From positions 71,551,091 through 71,615,090 of the forward strand of contig OX457026.1 of assembly GCA_949752745.1 (NCBI GenBank): a DNA stretch of 64,000 bases, in the 5' to 3' direction. Positions 1-12,413 of the stretch are shown here, piece after piece (position 1 is the first letter of the stretch; each line of letters begins with the position of its first letter). The translations under genes were made by a program, and so were the position numbers. The DNA is from Protula sp. h YS-2021 (Eukaryota; Annelida; Polychaeta; Sabellida; Serpulidae). The notes under the pieces are model-generated. The model saw nothing but the letters and a program-made list of their open reading frames with translations. It was not told the DNA's origin and did no database searches.

Positions 1-2060
1 GTTCCGACATCGTCTTCTTTTAGAAATTTAAAACTTTAAAACTGAATAACTTGAAATCAGTTCAAGTCTACTACCTGAATACTGTGTGCAGGAATTTCTT
101 TCCAGAACTCTTGGTTTAAGCGACTGAGACACGTTATACTGTGTAGCCATAATCAGCTTCTGTGGCGTCCTGCTTGCTTTTTATTCCGTCTGCAACAAAA
201 CTGTCACCATATTGGCTGACGTGTCACAAGAACTATAGTTTACACAAATTATTACAATAACTGAAATTTATACAACTCTATGTTTAACATGTAACAGGTA
301 AAAATGTATAATAAATTGATAAGATTGCAGGAATTCTGTGAGAAATCAGTAGTAACAACAAGCACGATGCAGTTTCCGGAAATATACAATTCTTTAAATA
401 TCTCCGTTTGGTCACTCTTCGATCTCTTTGGAAGCTGGTCATGTTTTGAGGTATTTGGGAATTTCAGCCATCGTTTTTTCTCTAATGATCTTTAAACTCA
501 GTCGCTTATGATTAATTACTTCTGATTACTTTAATTGTACTACCTGAGTGGTTTTTCAAATGTTGCTTTCTAGAAATCTTTTCTCTGTGATGAAGACAGG
601 CTGCAAAAGACCACTTATTAAGTTTTTGAAGAAGTATATTTGCTGGTCATTTTTGTCTGCAATAAACTGTCCATGTTGCCTGGCATTTCACATAATCCCT
701 AGTTTACTGAACTTAATATTACAGTAACTGAAATATATATAATTCTTTGTTATCATCTTAAAATGTTTTTCATAACATTTTTCTGGATGTGAAGGTTACC
801 CTTTTCAGGTATTTGGAAATTATAGTTACGGTTCAGTTCAATTCTACTACCTGGAGACCTGTTCTAGGTGCTGTTTCCAGGAGCCATTGTCTGTGTGCGA
901 TTCAGACAGGGTGCAAGAAGCTGACACAATTAGCGATGTGACGCCAGGGCTTCTGGTCATTTCGTCTATAACAAAAATGTATGGTTTGAGATAAAATGAT
1001 CGAATTGCTCTAACAAATCAACCGTCAAAGCAAAAAGCACATTGCAGTTTCCAAAAATATACAACGCTTTAAATAACATCTTTTGGTCACTCTTCGATCT
1101 GTAAAAAATGGGAGGGGATCACGTCTTCAGCTGTTTTTTTTCCTATAGAATTTCACCAAAAAGTGACTAAGCTGATTCAAACTTGGCTAATTTCTTCTTG
1201 TGATTTAAAATGTGCTACCTGAATATTGTTCGCAGATATTCCTTTCAGGAAATCTTCTCTATGACATTAGGACATATTGTACACGGTCTCCATAATCAAA
1301 GAGGTTGTACAATGTCACCATAATCAGCTCTTGTAGCAGCATATCTGCTGGTCAATGCCGCGGCTGGCGTGGTGCATTTCCCCTGCAATGTTATCCCTAC
1401 TTTGCATACATAATTGCAACGCCAAAATATTCTTGACATGTCCCTTAGTCTATTCTTTACAATGTTTTTTGGTTTGTGGGCCAATTTGTATAGGTATTTA
1501 TGATTTATGGATCTTCTTCCCCGGAACTTTCAATCTGGAACTTTTGTAAGGCATTAGAACGTACTTCCCGTAGTTGACACAGTAAGGGTAATTCAGCATA
1601 CCTGCTTATTGTTTCGTCTGTACCAAAGATGTTACCATGACGGCTGGTGTATCGCAAAAGCCCTTTCAGTCTCACTCTTACCTGACTCCGCTTATCACAG
1701 TTCTTGAAAATGTTTATTTCTTTACCTCGTTGGCTGGCATTCATTTTTTGCAAAGTAGTCACTTTTTGCTTTCATTTAAAATTTTTAGTAACGGTCCTCT
1801 GCCTTTTTCTTGGGGGCGGGGGGGGGGGGGGGGGTAGAGGGGGTATTACCTTTTCATGTATTTAGAAATTATAGTATTTTTCTTTTTAATGTTAAAACGA
1901 ATAACTTTAAATCAATTGAAGCCTACCACCTGAATAGTGTGTCCTGTAATGAACTGATGGTCAACGGAGCCGCACGGTGTATGGACCATGTAAACACCGT
2001 TTCAGACCGCCGCGGAGAGAACAAAGACACAGGCGGCTATGGACGTCTACACAAGGCTAA
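1..2060. repeat. Highly diverged tandem repeat block
   Basis: The words CTACCTGAATA or close variants recur near 70, 540, 850, 1210 and 1925, each followed by a CAGGAATTTCTTTC-like segment and a phrase like CTGGTCATTTTGTCTGCAA. A second block, TTTGGTCACTCTTCGATCT, recurs near 410 and 1087. Copies are strongly diverged and unevenly spaced (roughly 300-700 bp). A G run lies at 1812-1840. Open frames here are short and unlike proteins. No gene is supported. Confidence 0.6.
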
Positions 2061-2698
2061 CACAGAAAGAAACTAGAAGCTCATTCCGCTAGCGAAATGT
2101 TAAACACTTGACAAAAATTAAAACGCAAAAATACCTCCTTCAGTGGGTTATTTCTTGAATAATATATTGCAAACAACACAGCTTGAATACGTCTTATAAG
2201 CCGAGTAGTGTTTGGTTGTTGTTGACTTCAAGTTTTATTGACTGATCAGGCATACGCCGTTTTATCTATTTACGCAGTGAGAGCTCGCACAAAGCTCAGC
2301 AACTGTGTTCTGTGCAGTGCATTAAATGCTAGGCATTTACATGTATAAAATACACTCTTTTCACATGGCGTTTTAACAAAGAAAATGAAATCAAAGACGA
2401 AAATAAAAAGTGACATGCACATGTTCAGATCAAGCTCTTCATAAGTCCCAAGTTTCATGGTCGTAGGGCCCATAGTGTCAGAGAAGAAGAAGACACAAAA
2501 AATCGGGAAAAGTGTCAAGAAGAAAAAAAAGGACGAATTTTGCTGGCACAAATTCATATAACGCTTGCAAGCCAAAGGCTTGTCAAGTGTTAATAACACG
2601 CGGACACTACATCGCAGCATTGGGACACAAATTTGTTCCTGTAATGAACTGATGGTCAACGGAGCAGCACTGTATATGGACTATGTAAACATCGTTAC
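1949..2698. repeat. Pair of ~60-bp direct repeats
   Basis: The segment beginning TGTAATGAACTGATGGTCAA occurs at about 1951 and again at about 2640, and each copy continues for about 60 bp with few differences. Between them there is no supported gene. Downstream, 2715-2800 is a T-rich tract with repeated TTTTTCGATTTTGTAA. Confidence 0.75.
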
Positions 2699-2985
2699 AT
2701 CATTCTATTGTTCTGGTTTTTTCGTTTTCGTAAATATTTTTTTCGATTTTGTAATTTTTTTTTCGATTTCGCAAAGCATTTTTTTTTCGATTTTGTAACT
2801 CACCGGCACGCAGCCCAAGTAAAGAACTTTTATCCTTGCATCTGAAAGCGCATCAACTTTATATGGAAACAAAACAACAAGTGTTAACAAGCATGTCCAA
2901 GGACATGACCCAAGGAAAAAAGAGAAAAACTATTAAACGAATACGATTCGGCCAAAAAATGAAGTAAAATGCATTTAATTCGAAT

Positions 2986-3500
2986 TTGGAAGCTACCCTA
3001 AAAGGGATGTTGGAGAGGTTGGGTTTTGACGATTCACGTATTTACCGACATTTACACAATTTTACAAATTTTTTAAAATTCCACCATTTCGGCCTTTTTG
3101 TCATTTGCGATAAAAGGAAAGTCCAAGTGGAGAAGCACCTTAGAAACCTTCGATTAAAATTTTATAACTATTTGAAAAGGACTGAGAGAAATGAATGGTT
3201 TAACAATTCAGTTATTTACTACCATTTATTACAGTTTTTGCCAAACTTCAAAGTTCCGCCATTTCGGCAGTTTTTGGCGAACGGCGAAAAAAAATAGCAG
3301 TCTGGTAGGGGAACCCCTGGGGAACATCCCTGCCTAACATCTAAACGATTGGTGTAAAACTATAGGAGTGCCGCCATTTTGTCATTTTTTCGTCAATCGC
3401 CAAAAAAAGCAATGGCTAGGTGGAGGACCACCTAGGGAACATTCCTCCATAATATAAAAACGATTGGAGCAAAACTGTAGGAGGAGCAGCATTTTAAGAA
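2986..3500. repeat. GGCGA/CGCCAAA dispersed repeat family, copy A
   Basis: Contains phrases such as CCATTTCGGCAGTTTTTGGC and CGTCAATCGCCAAAAAA that also occur, diverged, at 9290-10350 and as a tandem array at 43310-44375. A 103-codon open frame covers part of it, but the residues follow the repeat and do not resemble a known family. Confidence 0.55.
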
Positions 3501-6500
3501 AAAAACTTTAACATACGCACATACGCACATATGCATATACATTCAAGCCCCCTATAGTGATACGACTAACCCAGTCTGACAAGACAAATTCGGCTGGGTT
3601 AAAAACTACAACCGATATAGTTAGCAAAAGCAAATTCAACTGCTCATAGTTAATTCAACAAAATTAATAGATTAGTATGTTAACAAAAAGTAAGTATAAC
3701 TGAATTGATGGCAGTTTCATAGAAATAATAGTTTACATAACTTTCAGATTTCCCAAATCGTTCCAAATACAGCAAACTTCCTACCAACTAGAGACCTACC
3801 CCTGGTTCAACCCCGAAAATGTATGCATGGAAGTTAGGAGACTTCACCCACGCCAGCTGTGAGCGGTAGTCAACCAAGTGAAGCACGGTGCAACCCTCCA
3901 GCCCCACACAACCCATTCGCAGATCGATCTGATCCAGACAAAATAAATTAAATCTCACGTGCAGACGGTGACCGTATTACCAAACCTGGGCGTTTCGAAA
4001 AAAATACTTCAAGACAAGGTTGAAGCTCGGTTTAATGGTGTTTACATAAAATAGCGTTATTCTACAAAAAAGTTCCAAAGAGGCGTTTCGAAGACTTTTG
4101 AAGCATGTTGCTTAATTTATTCTTTCTAAATTATAAATAAAACTACACTTCAGTAACGCAAGTTGTATCAGTTATTTTGCAAAATTAAAAACATAGTACG
4201 TATGCATAGTTTATTTTTCATGACAGTCTTATCGAAACCTAACTTGATATAACTATTTTTGACAGATTTTCTCATAAAAAAGCTGTATAATTTAGTTTAA
4301 AAAGTTGTATAATTAATAGCAAAACTCTGCAGCAACTTCACAAGTGTAAAATCGTTTACAGAATTTTAATCCTTCTAATAAAATGTATCTGCGGATGCCC
4401 TGGAATATATCAAAGCTTCGCGACCAAAACTGATAATGGAAAAAGTACACTTTTCATCTCTATGCTGGACAAACACACACACAATCTCACACATTGAGTA
4501 TGCGCGTACAAGAACCACATTGAAGAATACGTTCAGAGTGCGTCAAGGGGGCGGGAGCTTTTTCAAAGAGTTGTACGCTTTTGTTTGACTGACATATTTC
4601 TGGTCTATACTTTGGATGGTTTACAAACTGCTGGGCTGTTCCTTGCATAATTTTCAGAACTTAAAATTTTCAGTCTTCAGTCTAGAATTTATTGCAACCT
4701 AGGAGTGTTTGCAACTTGGAATGTTACACATTTTAGGATAATTGAAATTCCGGAAAGTGTAAGTGCTTCAGCGAAAAGTGCAGTTGAACATCCGCAGTGC
4801 AACACTCACGGGCTAACAAGTTAAAGGAATGAGGGGGATGGAGTGAAAAAAACGCAGCATCATAAAGCTTACTATTAGGTCGTGCATCATGAAAACTGTT
4901 TCTAAATAATTGGACATGTTGGTTAAATATTAGGATCGCTTCCCCAGCTGTTTCAAAAAGCAGTTTTCCAAAATCTTTGCTAAGTTCCGAAGCTTGCCTC
5001 AGTGAAATAGAATTGATACTTGTCTCTTGCCTATCAATGATATCCAAAAAGTATTAAGAGAGGTTTGTTTGTTTATTTGGTGTTTTAGCTCTTTAGGGCC
5101 ATTAAGAGAGGTCGCATTATAAAAAAAGGCAAGATGTATAAAAATTACAGGTAAAAATAATTTTTGGTCGCTTCTTTTCATACATGTTTCTCAGTACGGT
5201 GGAGCCATGCTTTGTCACTTCTGCATTGTTTGAAGCGTCAGAATGCAATGCGCAGACAAGAGTTCCTCTAGCATTACTGGGCCAAGATCTGAACATTAAT
5301 TTTGAAGCTTAGAGGCTCAGAAAAAAATTAAAATTTTAGAAAAAAACTGAAAAATTTACAGATAAGAGTAGTCTTTCTACCCTGCAAGACAATGAAATGA
5401 AAAATTGAATCAAAACCAAACTAATGTAATCACCCATTGATGTTCATTAAAATGTAACCAGAATCAGTATGCGTTATTTTCACATGCCCATTGATTATGA
5501 AAGTATGTGGGAAATGCTGCTTGATCGGCGTTATTTACCACTGCGTACAGCTTCTTCAGTATAATTTCCCATCGGAAAGGTTTACTGCTCTCAGCAAGTT
5601 TATATTTTAAAACGTTATGTAAATCATTGTCATCACTTAGAGAGAACCCTCATTCCTCTGTTGCTCGAAATATTAGAGTCTAAATTGTTTTTGGACAAGA
5701 ATATGCTGCGGTCTCAGGAGAAACACTCAGAAAGATGCCTTACTTTTCTGCGTAAATACTTAACCCAGTCTTCGCTTTAACCAACATGGAACTAGAACCG
5801 TTTTTAATACTCGTGACATTATCTCCAGTATTTTGTAAAACAACCTTTTCATACACTGTGCCGTAACTCACTCAGTGCATCGAGCTCTCTATGATGCATT
5901 GGCCATTGGAATCAAAATTAGATTCATAATGGTAGAGTCGCAGTTTTTTAAGCTCAAGCTGCTCTCCCATGCACTGCGACTACAGCAAAATGTTTGGTGT
6001 CAAATGTATTGTGTGACACAATGGACTTTCAAAAAATACACAGAAATTAATTCCATATAAAAAGAGTAACAAATTTTCCTGCATTTACGAGTGGATACGT
6101 TTTGCCGGTTTTCATTGATATCACTCCATTAAACATCACAGGTGACCTGAGTGTTTCCCTTTAATTTTTACATCGCCTTGCGTCAGATAATGATAATTGG
6201 GAAACAATATGAACATTTATGAACAATGATCGAAGACGATGGGGGATGAGAATCAATGAAAACACCATCGTCTACTCCAACAGTTTGCAATGTTTTAACC
6301 ACGCGCCAGTGACTGTTGGAGAATTTGAATATAATGAGGGATGATGGTTCCAGGCAGCTGATGAAATTGTGTGAACTGCTGCCGGACCTTTCCCAGCAGC
6401 TGGCCGGTTTTTACGCCGTAACCAAGACAACTGAGAAAAAAATGAATCCACATTGATCTACAGTGATATCATTAATAGCAAGGCGAAAACGGCAACAAGG

Positions 6501-7069
6501 TATGCACTTGACCATGTGGGAAAACGCCACGCTATTGTTTTCAAATGTGCTAAGTTATGTAATTAATGAAAATCTCTCGATTACAGTCAAGCCAAAACTA
6601 ATTATTTTTAAAAATACAGGCCGCAATTAAAAATGGCGCCTTGATTTACAACGCCAGTAAACTGCAGAAGCGCTTCTGTTCGTTGTTCAGTCATGACACA
6701 TTGTATCAAAAGACGTTGTACAGAAAACGTAACATTGCCAAGCTTATTCATTACGGATCAAGCTGAAGCCAGTTGTTTATGCGAAGCCGGGTAACAGGAT
6801 TCCTCAGTTTCAACATTTCGGGTTTCGGTAATCAAAAAGGCTTATATTGATGGTCCTTAATGCGTTGTACGCCGTGCAAAACGATGCTGCCACACCTAAT
6901 ACTAAGGTCACTAGCATTTTTGAATGTGGTTTCTTTTCCATAAAGTACATTTGGGCACCCTCGAGCAGGGCTTCTGCCCACGTATAACTAAATAACAGCT
7001 ATGTCTGGTCAAATACTTTCCAGCATCATTTTGTCAAGAAAAATTATGTAAAGAGCAGCAAGTTTTTCT
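3501..7069. other. Non-coding stretch, no feature recognised
   Basis: AT-rich sequence without splice-supported open frames, RNA genes or obvious repeats. A phrase CTAACCCAGT...GGCTGGGTTA (3565-3601) can form a short hairpin at the end of the preceding repeat. Confidence 0.6.
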
Positions 7070-7216
7070 GTGGTGGTGATGGGGGGGGGGGGGCGAGGGA
7101 GGGTAAACGCCGACCAATACTTCCCTTGTACTTTCCATCAATTGGAGTGCACAACCCAGAATGGCAAATATCAGAATAGCAGTATATGTATTCCCTCCCC
7201 TACATTCGCACAGGGA

Positions 7217-7355
<139 letters not shown>

Positions 7356-7438
7356 GGCTAAATAACATATCCGTGATTTTACGCATTGTATTCTTACGTT
7401 TCAAATGATGCGAAAGTGACAAATTTTAGCACCCCTCA

Positions 7439-7870
7439 ATACGCTAGGACACGCTCTGACATACCCGAAATGTTACACGTGCTTTGGCATTTTTGATAGC
7501 TTTTGATACGTTTAATGTACTTCGATAGGCTTTAATATGGTGGACTGCTTTGACACGTTTGGACAGGCTATGACATGCAATGGCATGCAGACATACTGAC
7601 AGATTGTGATATGTTTTGCTCTGTTACGTCATAACACGCTGTGATTCTCAATTCGACAAGATGCCTTAGAAACAGGCCAGCCATGTTATAAAGAGACCGA
7701 AGCAGAAATAAAATATGGTGTTTGCCTATAATTTTGTGATTTTCTTATGGCACACTTTGACACATTTCGTCATTTTTCGTCACACTGACACGCCTTGACA
7801 TACCTTAGCAAATATGCTTGACACGTTTTGACACGCCAACATATGTGTTACGACACGCTATGACAGCGGT
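7439..7870. repeat. Degenerate TTTGACACG(C/T) tandem tract
   Basis: Words of the type GACACGCTNTGACATG, CTTTGACACGTTTGGACAGG and TTGACACGTTTTGACACGCC recur about every 10-12 bases in two blocks (about 7439-7655 and 7745-7868). Divergence is high, suggesting an old short-period satellite. Confidence 0.65.
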
Positions 7871-8080
7871 CGAATCCCTCTCCCTCTCGTTCCCACCCCT
7901 CGCCCATTGTCGCCCAACGCCGAAGTGACCCCTGCCCTTCCGCACATACAGCTCCCACCCCAGCCCCCAACCCCAGCCCCGCCCCCCGCACATACACCCA
8001 CCCCCGCCCCAGAACCCTACCCCCGCCCCAGATCCCCCACCCCCCCACCCCCTCCCCCCCCCCCCCCAACGCATTGGCTT
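7870..8080. repeat. C-rich low-complexity tract (G4-prone on - strand)
   Basis: Long run of CCCC blocks separated by A, AG or CG, ending in a pure C run near 8055. On the - strand this is a series of G runs that could form G-quadruplexes. It causes overlapping Gly-rich and Pro-rich open frames on both strands that I do not accept as genes. Confidence 0.85.
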
Positions 8081-8264
8081 CACTTGATTGACCGCCACCC
8101 GCGGCTGACGTAGGTGAAGGCCTCCCCTTCCACACATACACCCTCGTGGTGACCAGGTGGTAGATCTCCGCCAGTAAGAAATTTGTTGTTATTTGGACGA
8201 CTGAAAAATCTGAAGGTATGCACCTATCAAATCAATGAAGCGGCCACCAGAAAAGATATTATTT

Positions 8265-8975
8265 AAGAAATCAGGAATGTTAGTCAGGAAAAAACTAGAT
8301 TATTCCTGAAAAAGAAAGGTTAGTCAAATAAGGGTAGACTAGTCAAGAACTGGATTATTCATGGAAAACAAAGTTTAGTCAAAAAAGGATAGATTTATCA
8401 AGAAAATAGATTATTCATGAAAAACAAAGGTTAGTAAAAAAACGATAGATTTATCAAGAATTAGATTATTCATGAAAAAGAAAGGTTAGTCAAAAAAGGA
8501 TAGATTAATCAAGAAATAGATTATTCATGGAAAACAAAGGTTAGTCAAAAAAGGATAGATTTATCAAGAACTAAATTATTCATGAAAAACAAAAGTCAGT
8601 CAAAAAACGATAGATTTATCAAGAACTAGATTATTCATGAAAAAGAAAGGTTAGTCAAAAAGGATAGATTAATCAAGAATGAGATTATTCATGAAAAAGA
8701 AAGGTTAGTCAAAAAGGATAAATTAATCAAGAACTAGATTATTCACGAAAAAGAAAGGTTAGTCAAAAAAAAAAGATAGATGAATCAAGAACCAGATTAT
8801 TCATGAAAAAGTTTAGTCAAAAAGGATAGGTTAATGAAGAACTAGATTATTCATGAAAAAGAAAGTTGAGTCAAAAAGGATAAATTAATCAAGAACTAGA
8901 TTATTCATGAAAAAAAAGGTTAGTCAAAAAAAAGGTAGATTAATCAAGAAATCTAGATAAATTAATCTTGCAAAA
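8265..8975. repeat. 55-bp minisatellite, about 12 copies
   Basis: The word ATTATTC recurs at 8299, 8354, 8410, 8465, 8520, 8575, 8630, 8684, 8738, 8795, 8845 and 8900, mostly 54-57 bp apart. The unit reads approximately CTAGATTATTCATGAAAAAG, then AAAGGTTAGTCAAAAAAGG and ATAGATTAATCAAGAA. All six frames are interrupted. Confidence 0.95.
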
Positions 8976-9289
8976 AAAGATAGACAAATCAAGAACAGAG
9001 AGAGGATAGTCGAACAAGAATGTCCAGGGACATTGTAAGCACCCGAGATCTAGTAGATTAATTATCAAAAGGCTTGTAAGATCTCCAAAAAGTGATAGCA
9101 GCACTTTCAATACTGGTTGATACTGGTTAATTACTTAATCTCTGGCGGATCCGAAAAAAGTAATTTTATAAAGAGGACTAGCCTTGAACTAAAGCGGGGA
9201 AAATTTAGTGGAAATATTGGGAAGATCTAAATTTTTAATAAACTTATAACTGACTTTGGCGGTTTACTAAAATTGATAGAAACATTGGT

Positions 9290-10350
9290 GGAAAAAAAAC
9301 ACGTTTTTTAACTGGCGGCACGGATATGATCTTGTTGTCTCGACATTTTTATTAAAGGCAGCGTACCAACGTGGATATTTTTTGAAGGTCCCCGCAAGAT
9401 CTTATTTGAAACCTCTTAATTTTTTATTGAAGATACTGGGCATGAGTGTCCACTTGGTTATTTGTCTATTCCCTTTTAGCGATTCGCCGAACTAGGGCAG
9501 AAATAAATCATTTTTGTATCAAAATCTTGATTACGGCATGGGCTATTAGCATTATATGTAATAAATCCTGACACTAGAATTTGCGGCATAGTTCATGGAC
9601 AATCTTGTAAATTTTATGTTAGCCAATTTCCAAATGTTTCTTCTACAATTTTGACCAGACACCTTTCAACTTTTGTACCAATTTCCCCTTGCTAGTTGTG
9701 TTATGAAACTGTTTTTGGCGATTTGGCAAATAGCGGCATTTTAAATTTTTTGCGAATTTTAAAAAACTTTTTTCTCCCAGTTTTGAACGATTTAGCCCAC
9801 AGCTTAGTACGAATGTTCCAGCTGTGGCCCATCCTTAATGGATTGCTTCTAAATTATGTTAACTTTTCTTTAAAATCATTTTTTGTGGCGATCCTCCATG
9901 AATTGTGGAATATTCAATGAAAGCAATCCTATAAAACTGTCAAAGAAGAAGCACTTTGAAAATTTTACAAAAATAACCTGTCATTTTACCATTTAGGTGC
10001 ATTGCCAAAAAAAAAAGTTTTTCAAGGGATAATTGCCTCGATAACAACAGGCAAAATCCTATCAAAATTGTGTCGGAAGTAATTGTAGACTGGATACTAA
10101 AACCAAAACGGAAAAGGCCACATTTGACCAATTTTATCACTAATAAATAGTAGTTTTGTCAGAAATATTCTCTGATTAATAAATGTGGAGGAAGAAACAT
10201 TTGAAAAGTGACTAAAAAGAGAATGCCGCGATTTGGACAATTTTTGGCGGGTCACGTAACAAGGTAATCTTCTGAAAGCAATCCGATCAAAACTGTGGTA
10301 GAAGAAGCATTTTGAAAATTAATTGGTAAAAACTGGATCGCCAAACAAAA
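9290..10350. repeat. GGCGA/CGCCAAA repeat family, copy B, partly inverted
   Basis: The left part (about 9480-9910) carries CTTCTACAATTTTGACCAGA and TTTTTGGCGATTTGGC in the same orientation as the array at 43310. The right part (about 9930-10350) carries the complement (ATCCGATCAAAACTGTGG, AGAAGAAGCATTTTGAAAA). The two halves therefore lie head to head. No coding potential. Confidence 0.6.
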
Positions 10351-10849
10351 AAAGATTTTTTCCAGAGCGTACTACCTAAGAAATATTCATATAAAATTTA
10401 AAAAATTGAAAATTGTATTAGAAATATTTAAGGTAAAAGTTTACATGTGGACATGAGATATACAGGCGACGGATGTCCTCGACTGATATGGGTAGACCGA
10501 CCCGAAAACGTCAAAACTGAATGTCGAAAAAGTAATTTGTCATTCTTGCAATTTTTAATGTGTGAAAAGCGCAGTTACAACACATGATAATGAAAAATCC
10601 GACCAAAATGTGAGACAACGTAGTGTTTATAAAATTTTCTATCGTACAAATTACAGTCACTCTGATTCTAAAATCATTTTCAGAGATGATTAAATCATAT
10701 TTCATATCAATAACTATTTTTATAAATATTTTTTTGAGATCAAGAACACATTTACAGATATCAACTAGAAATGTGCCCGTTGGAGCACGTATAGCCCGCC
10801 TGCCCCCATTTGTCACAGCCTTGAGAGAAGTTTTTTAGGCACATTCTCG

Positions 10850-11440
10850 ACAGAAGTTCATGACATAAAGCTCTACACGGACGACGGACGGAGCGACGCT
10901 GACGAAAAGGGGAGGTACACAACTACAACCCATAAGCTTTCAATCCATATAGGTTTCAGATTGATTAAAGCAAAACCCTAGGACAAGTTCGGCCCGCAAA
11001 ACTTAAAATCTGCACTGATAGCCGTTCTGCCCCTAAGTTCAAAGGACACGCGCGGACCGACGGACGGACTGACACCAGCCCCAAGAGGAAGTACACAACT
11101 ACTACCTATAAGCTTTCAATCCATATAATAAATTGAAATTCGATTTCGAGAACTTGAGGTGTGGTTTTAACAAACCACTTAGTATGGGAAATCCCATGTT
11201 GATTTTTTTTAAGCCCCGCAATGACTCTAAACAACGAGTTGAGGTCACCAAAACCAAATCAGCCCTGGAACATTGCATACAGAAGGATGTATACCAGATT
11301 TCATTGACACTCGATTGCCTAGAAAAGGCTTTCAATCATAGCGTGACGCACGGACACGGACGGCTCGACGGCTTGACGGACAGACTGACCAGTCAAAAGC
11401 ATAATCCCCCTCCTGACCTTAGTCAGGTCGGGGCATAATA
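10850..11440. repeat. GACGGACGG-type repeat with duplicated segment
   Basis: ATAAGCTTTCAATCCATATA occurs at about 10931 and 11108, both following a GACGGACGGA-rich stretch and GTACACAACTAC. A third related segment with GACGGCTTGACGGACAG lies at 11340-11400, ending in a TGACC...GGTCGGG hairpin-like end. Another GGACGGACGGACGG stretch is at 12270-12290. Confidence 0.7.
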
Positions 11441-12413
11441 ATTAAGTGCATTCAACTCGCCTGTATACTGAACGGGAAGATAGCTTTTACTTCTTCCACA
11501 TTGACTTTCACTGTAGTAATGACCCCAGTCCTGAATCGCATGTGTTATGTGTCGTTTGGTGTGACGTTCAGCCATTCGTGCGGCTGCGGGAACCTCTCCT
11601 GTAAAAAGGGCAAAACGGATTAGTTTGGCAACATGGTACAGACTCAACTTCAACGTGTTAGTCAATGCTACAAGGCGTCTACTAGTTATATGCATTATTC
11701 CCGGCCTGTATAATAATTTCTTACAAAGCAGCGTTCTTGTAAATAATTTCTTAGTATAGACGCTACAAAGCATGCCGACGAAGTCTGCGAAAAAACAAAC
11801 TTTCAGAAATCTTAACCCTTAATATGAACTCTTAACGCTTAATATGAAATGCATTCGATTAACCTGTGTACTGGTTGACAGGACAGCTGTGAACTTGTCC
11901 CGTTTAATCGAAACATCGTGGCGTCGTCAGTACTCGCCACGCGCTGTGTTGCGTTGAGTGAAATGTTCAGTGGTTCACATCACATTGCTCTGTGAAAAAG
12001 AGCAACATGGTTATGCGATGTAATATCAAATAAAATCCCTTTTAATCAATGTCGATTCGCATGACAATTCGTTGGCCGGTCAAAGTGCACAACCCTTGAG
12101 ACATCCGGTAACGTCTGTAAAGCGTTGACTTGCCAACTTCAGTTTAAATCTGCGACAAAGGTTACTTCGTCGAAATTGACAAAACTTTCTTTCAATGTAG
12201 AACAAGTAAGTATTTGTGATACACAAGCAGGCCCCAACCGCCCCCCAAATTCAAAGGGGTATAAAGCGATGATGGACGGACGGACGGACACCCCAAACCT
12301 ATAGGCCCCAATCCGAAGGGTTGGGACCTAAATAGCGTTTGCACCGGTTGTTCCAGGTTTTGTTTTGAACTTCAAACAGCGTGGTTGATCATGATATTAC
12401 TATGATCGCCCGT
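11441..12413. other. Non-coding stretch, no gene recognised
   Basis: A 116-codon open frame on the - strand (11423-11773) has no recognisable family. Otherwise only a short GGACGG repeat near 12270 is seen. Confidence 0.6.

Noticed and set aside
2986..3297. 103-codon open frame on + strand
   Set aside because: Lies inside a dispersed repeat whose other copies are not open; residues do not resemble a known protein.
7805..8141. Gly-rich (- strand) and Pro-rich (+ strand) open frames
   Set aside because: Overlapping frames over a C-rich low-complexity tract; no splice sites or family similarity.
8265..8975. CRISPR-like regular spacing
   Set aside because: Whole 55-bp units repeat without unique spacers, and the genome is that of an animal; this is a minisatellite.
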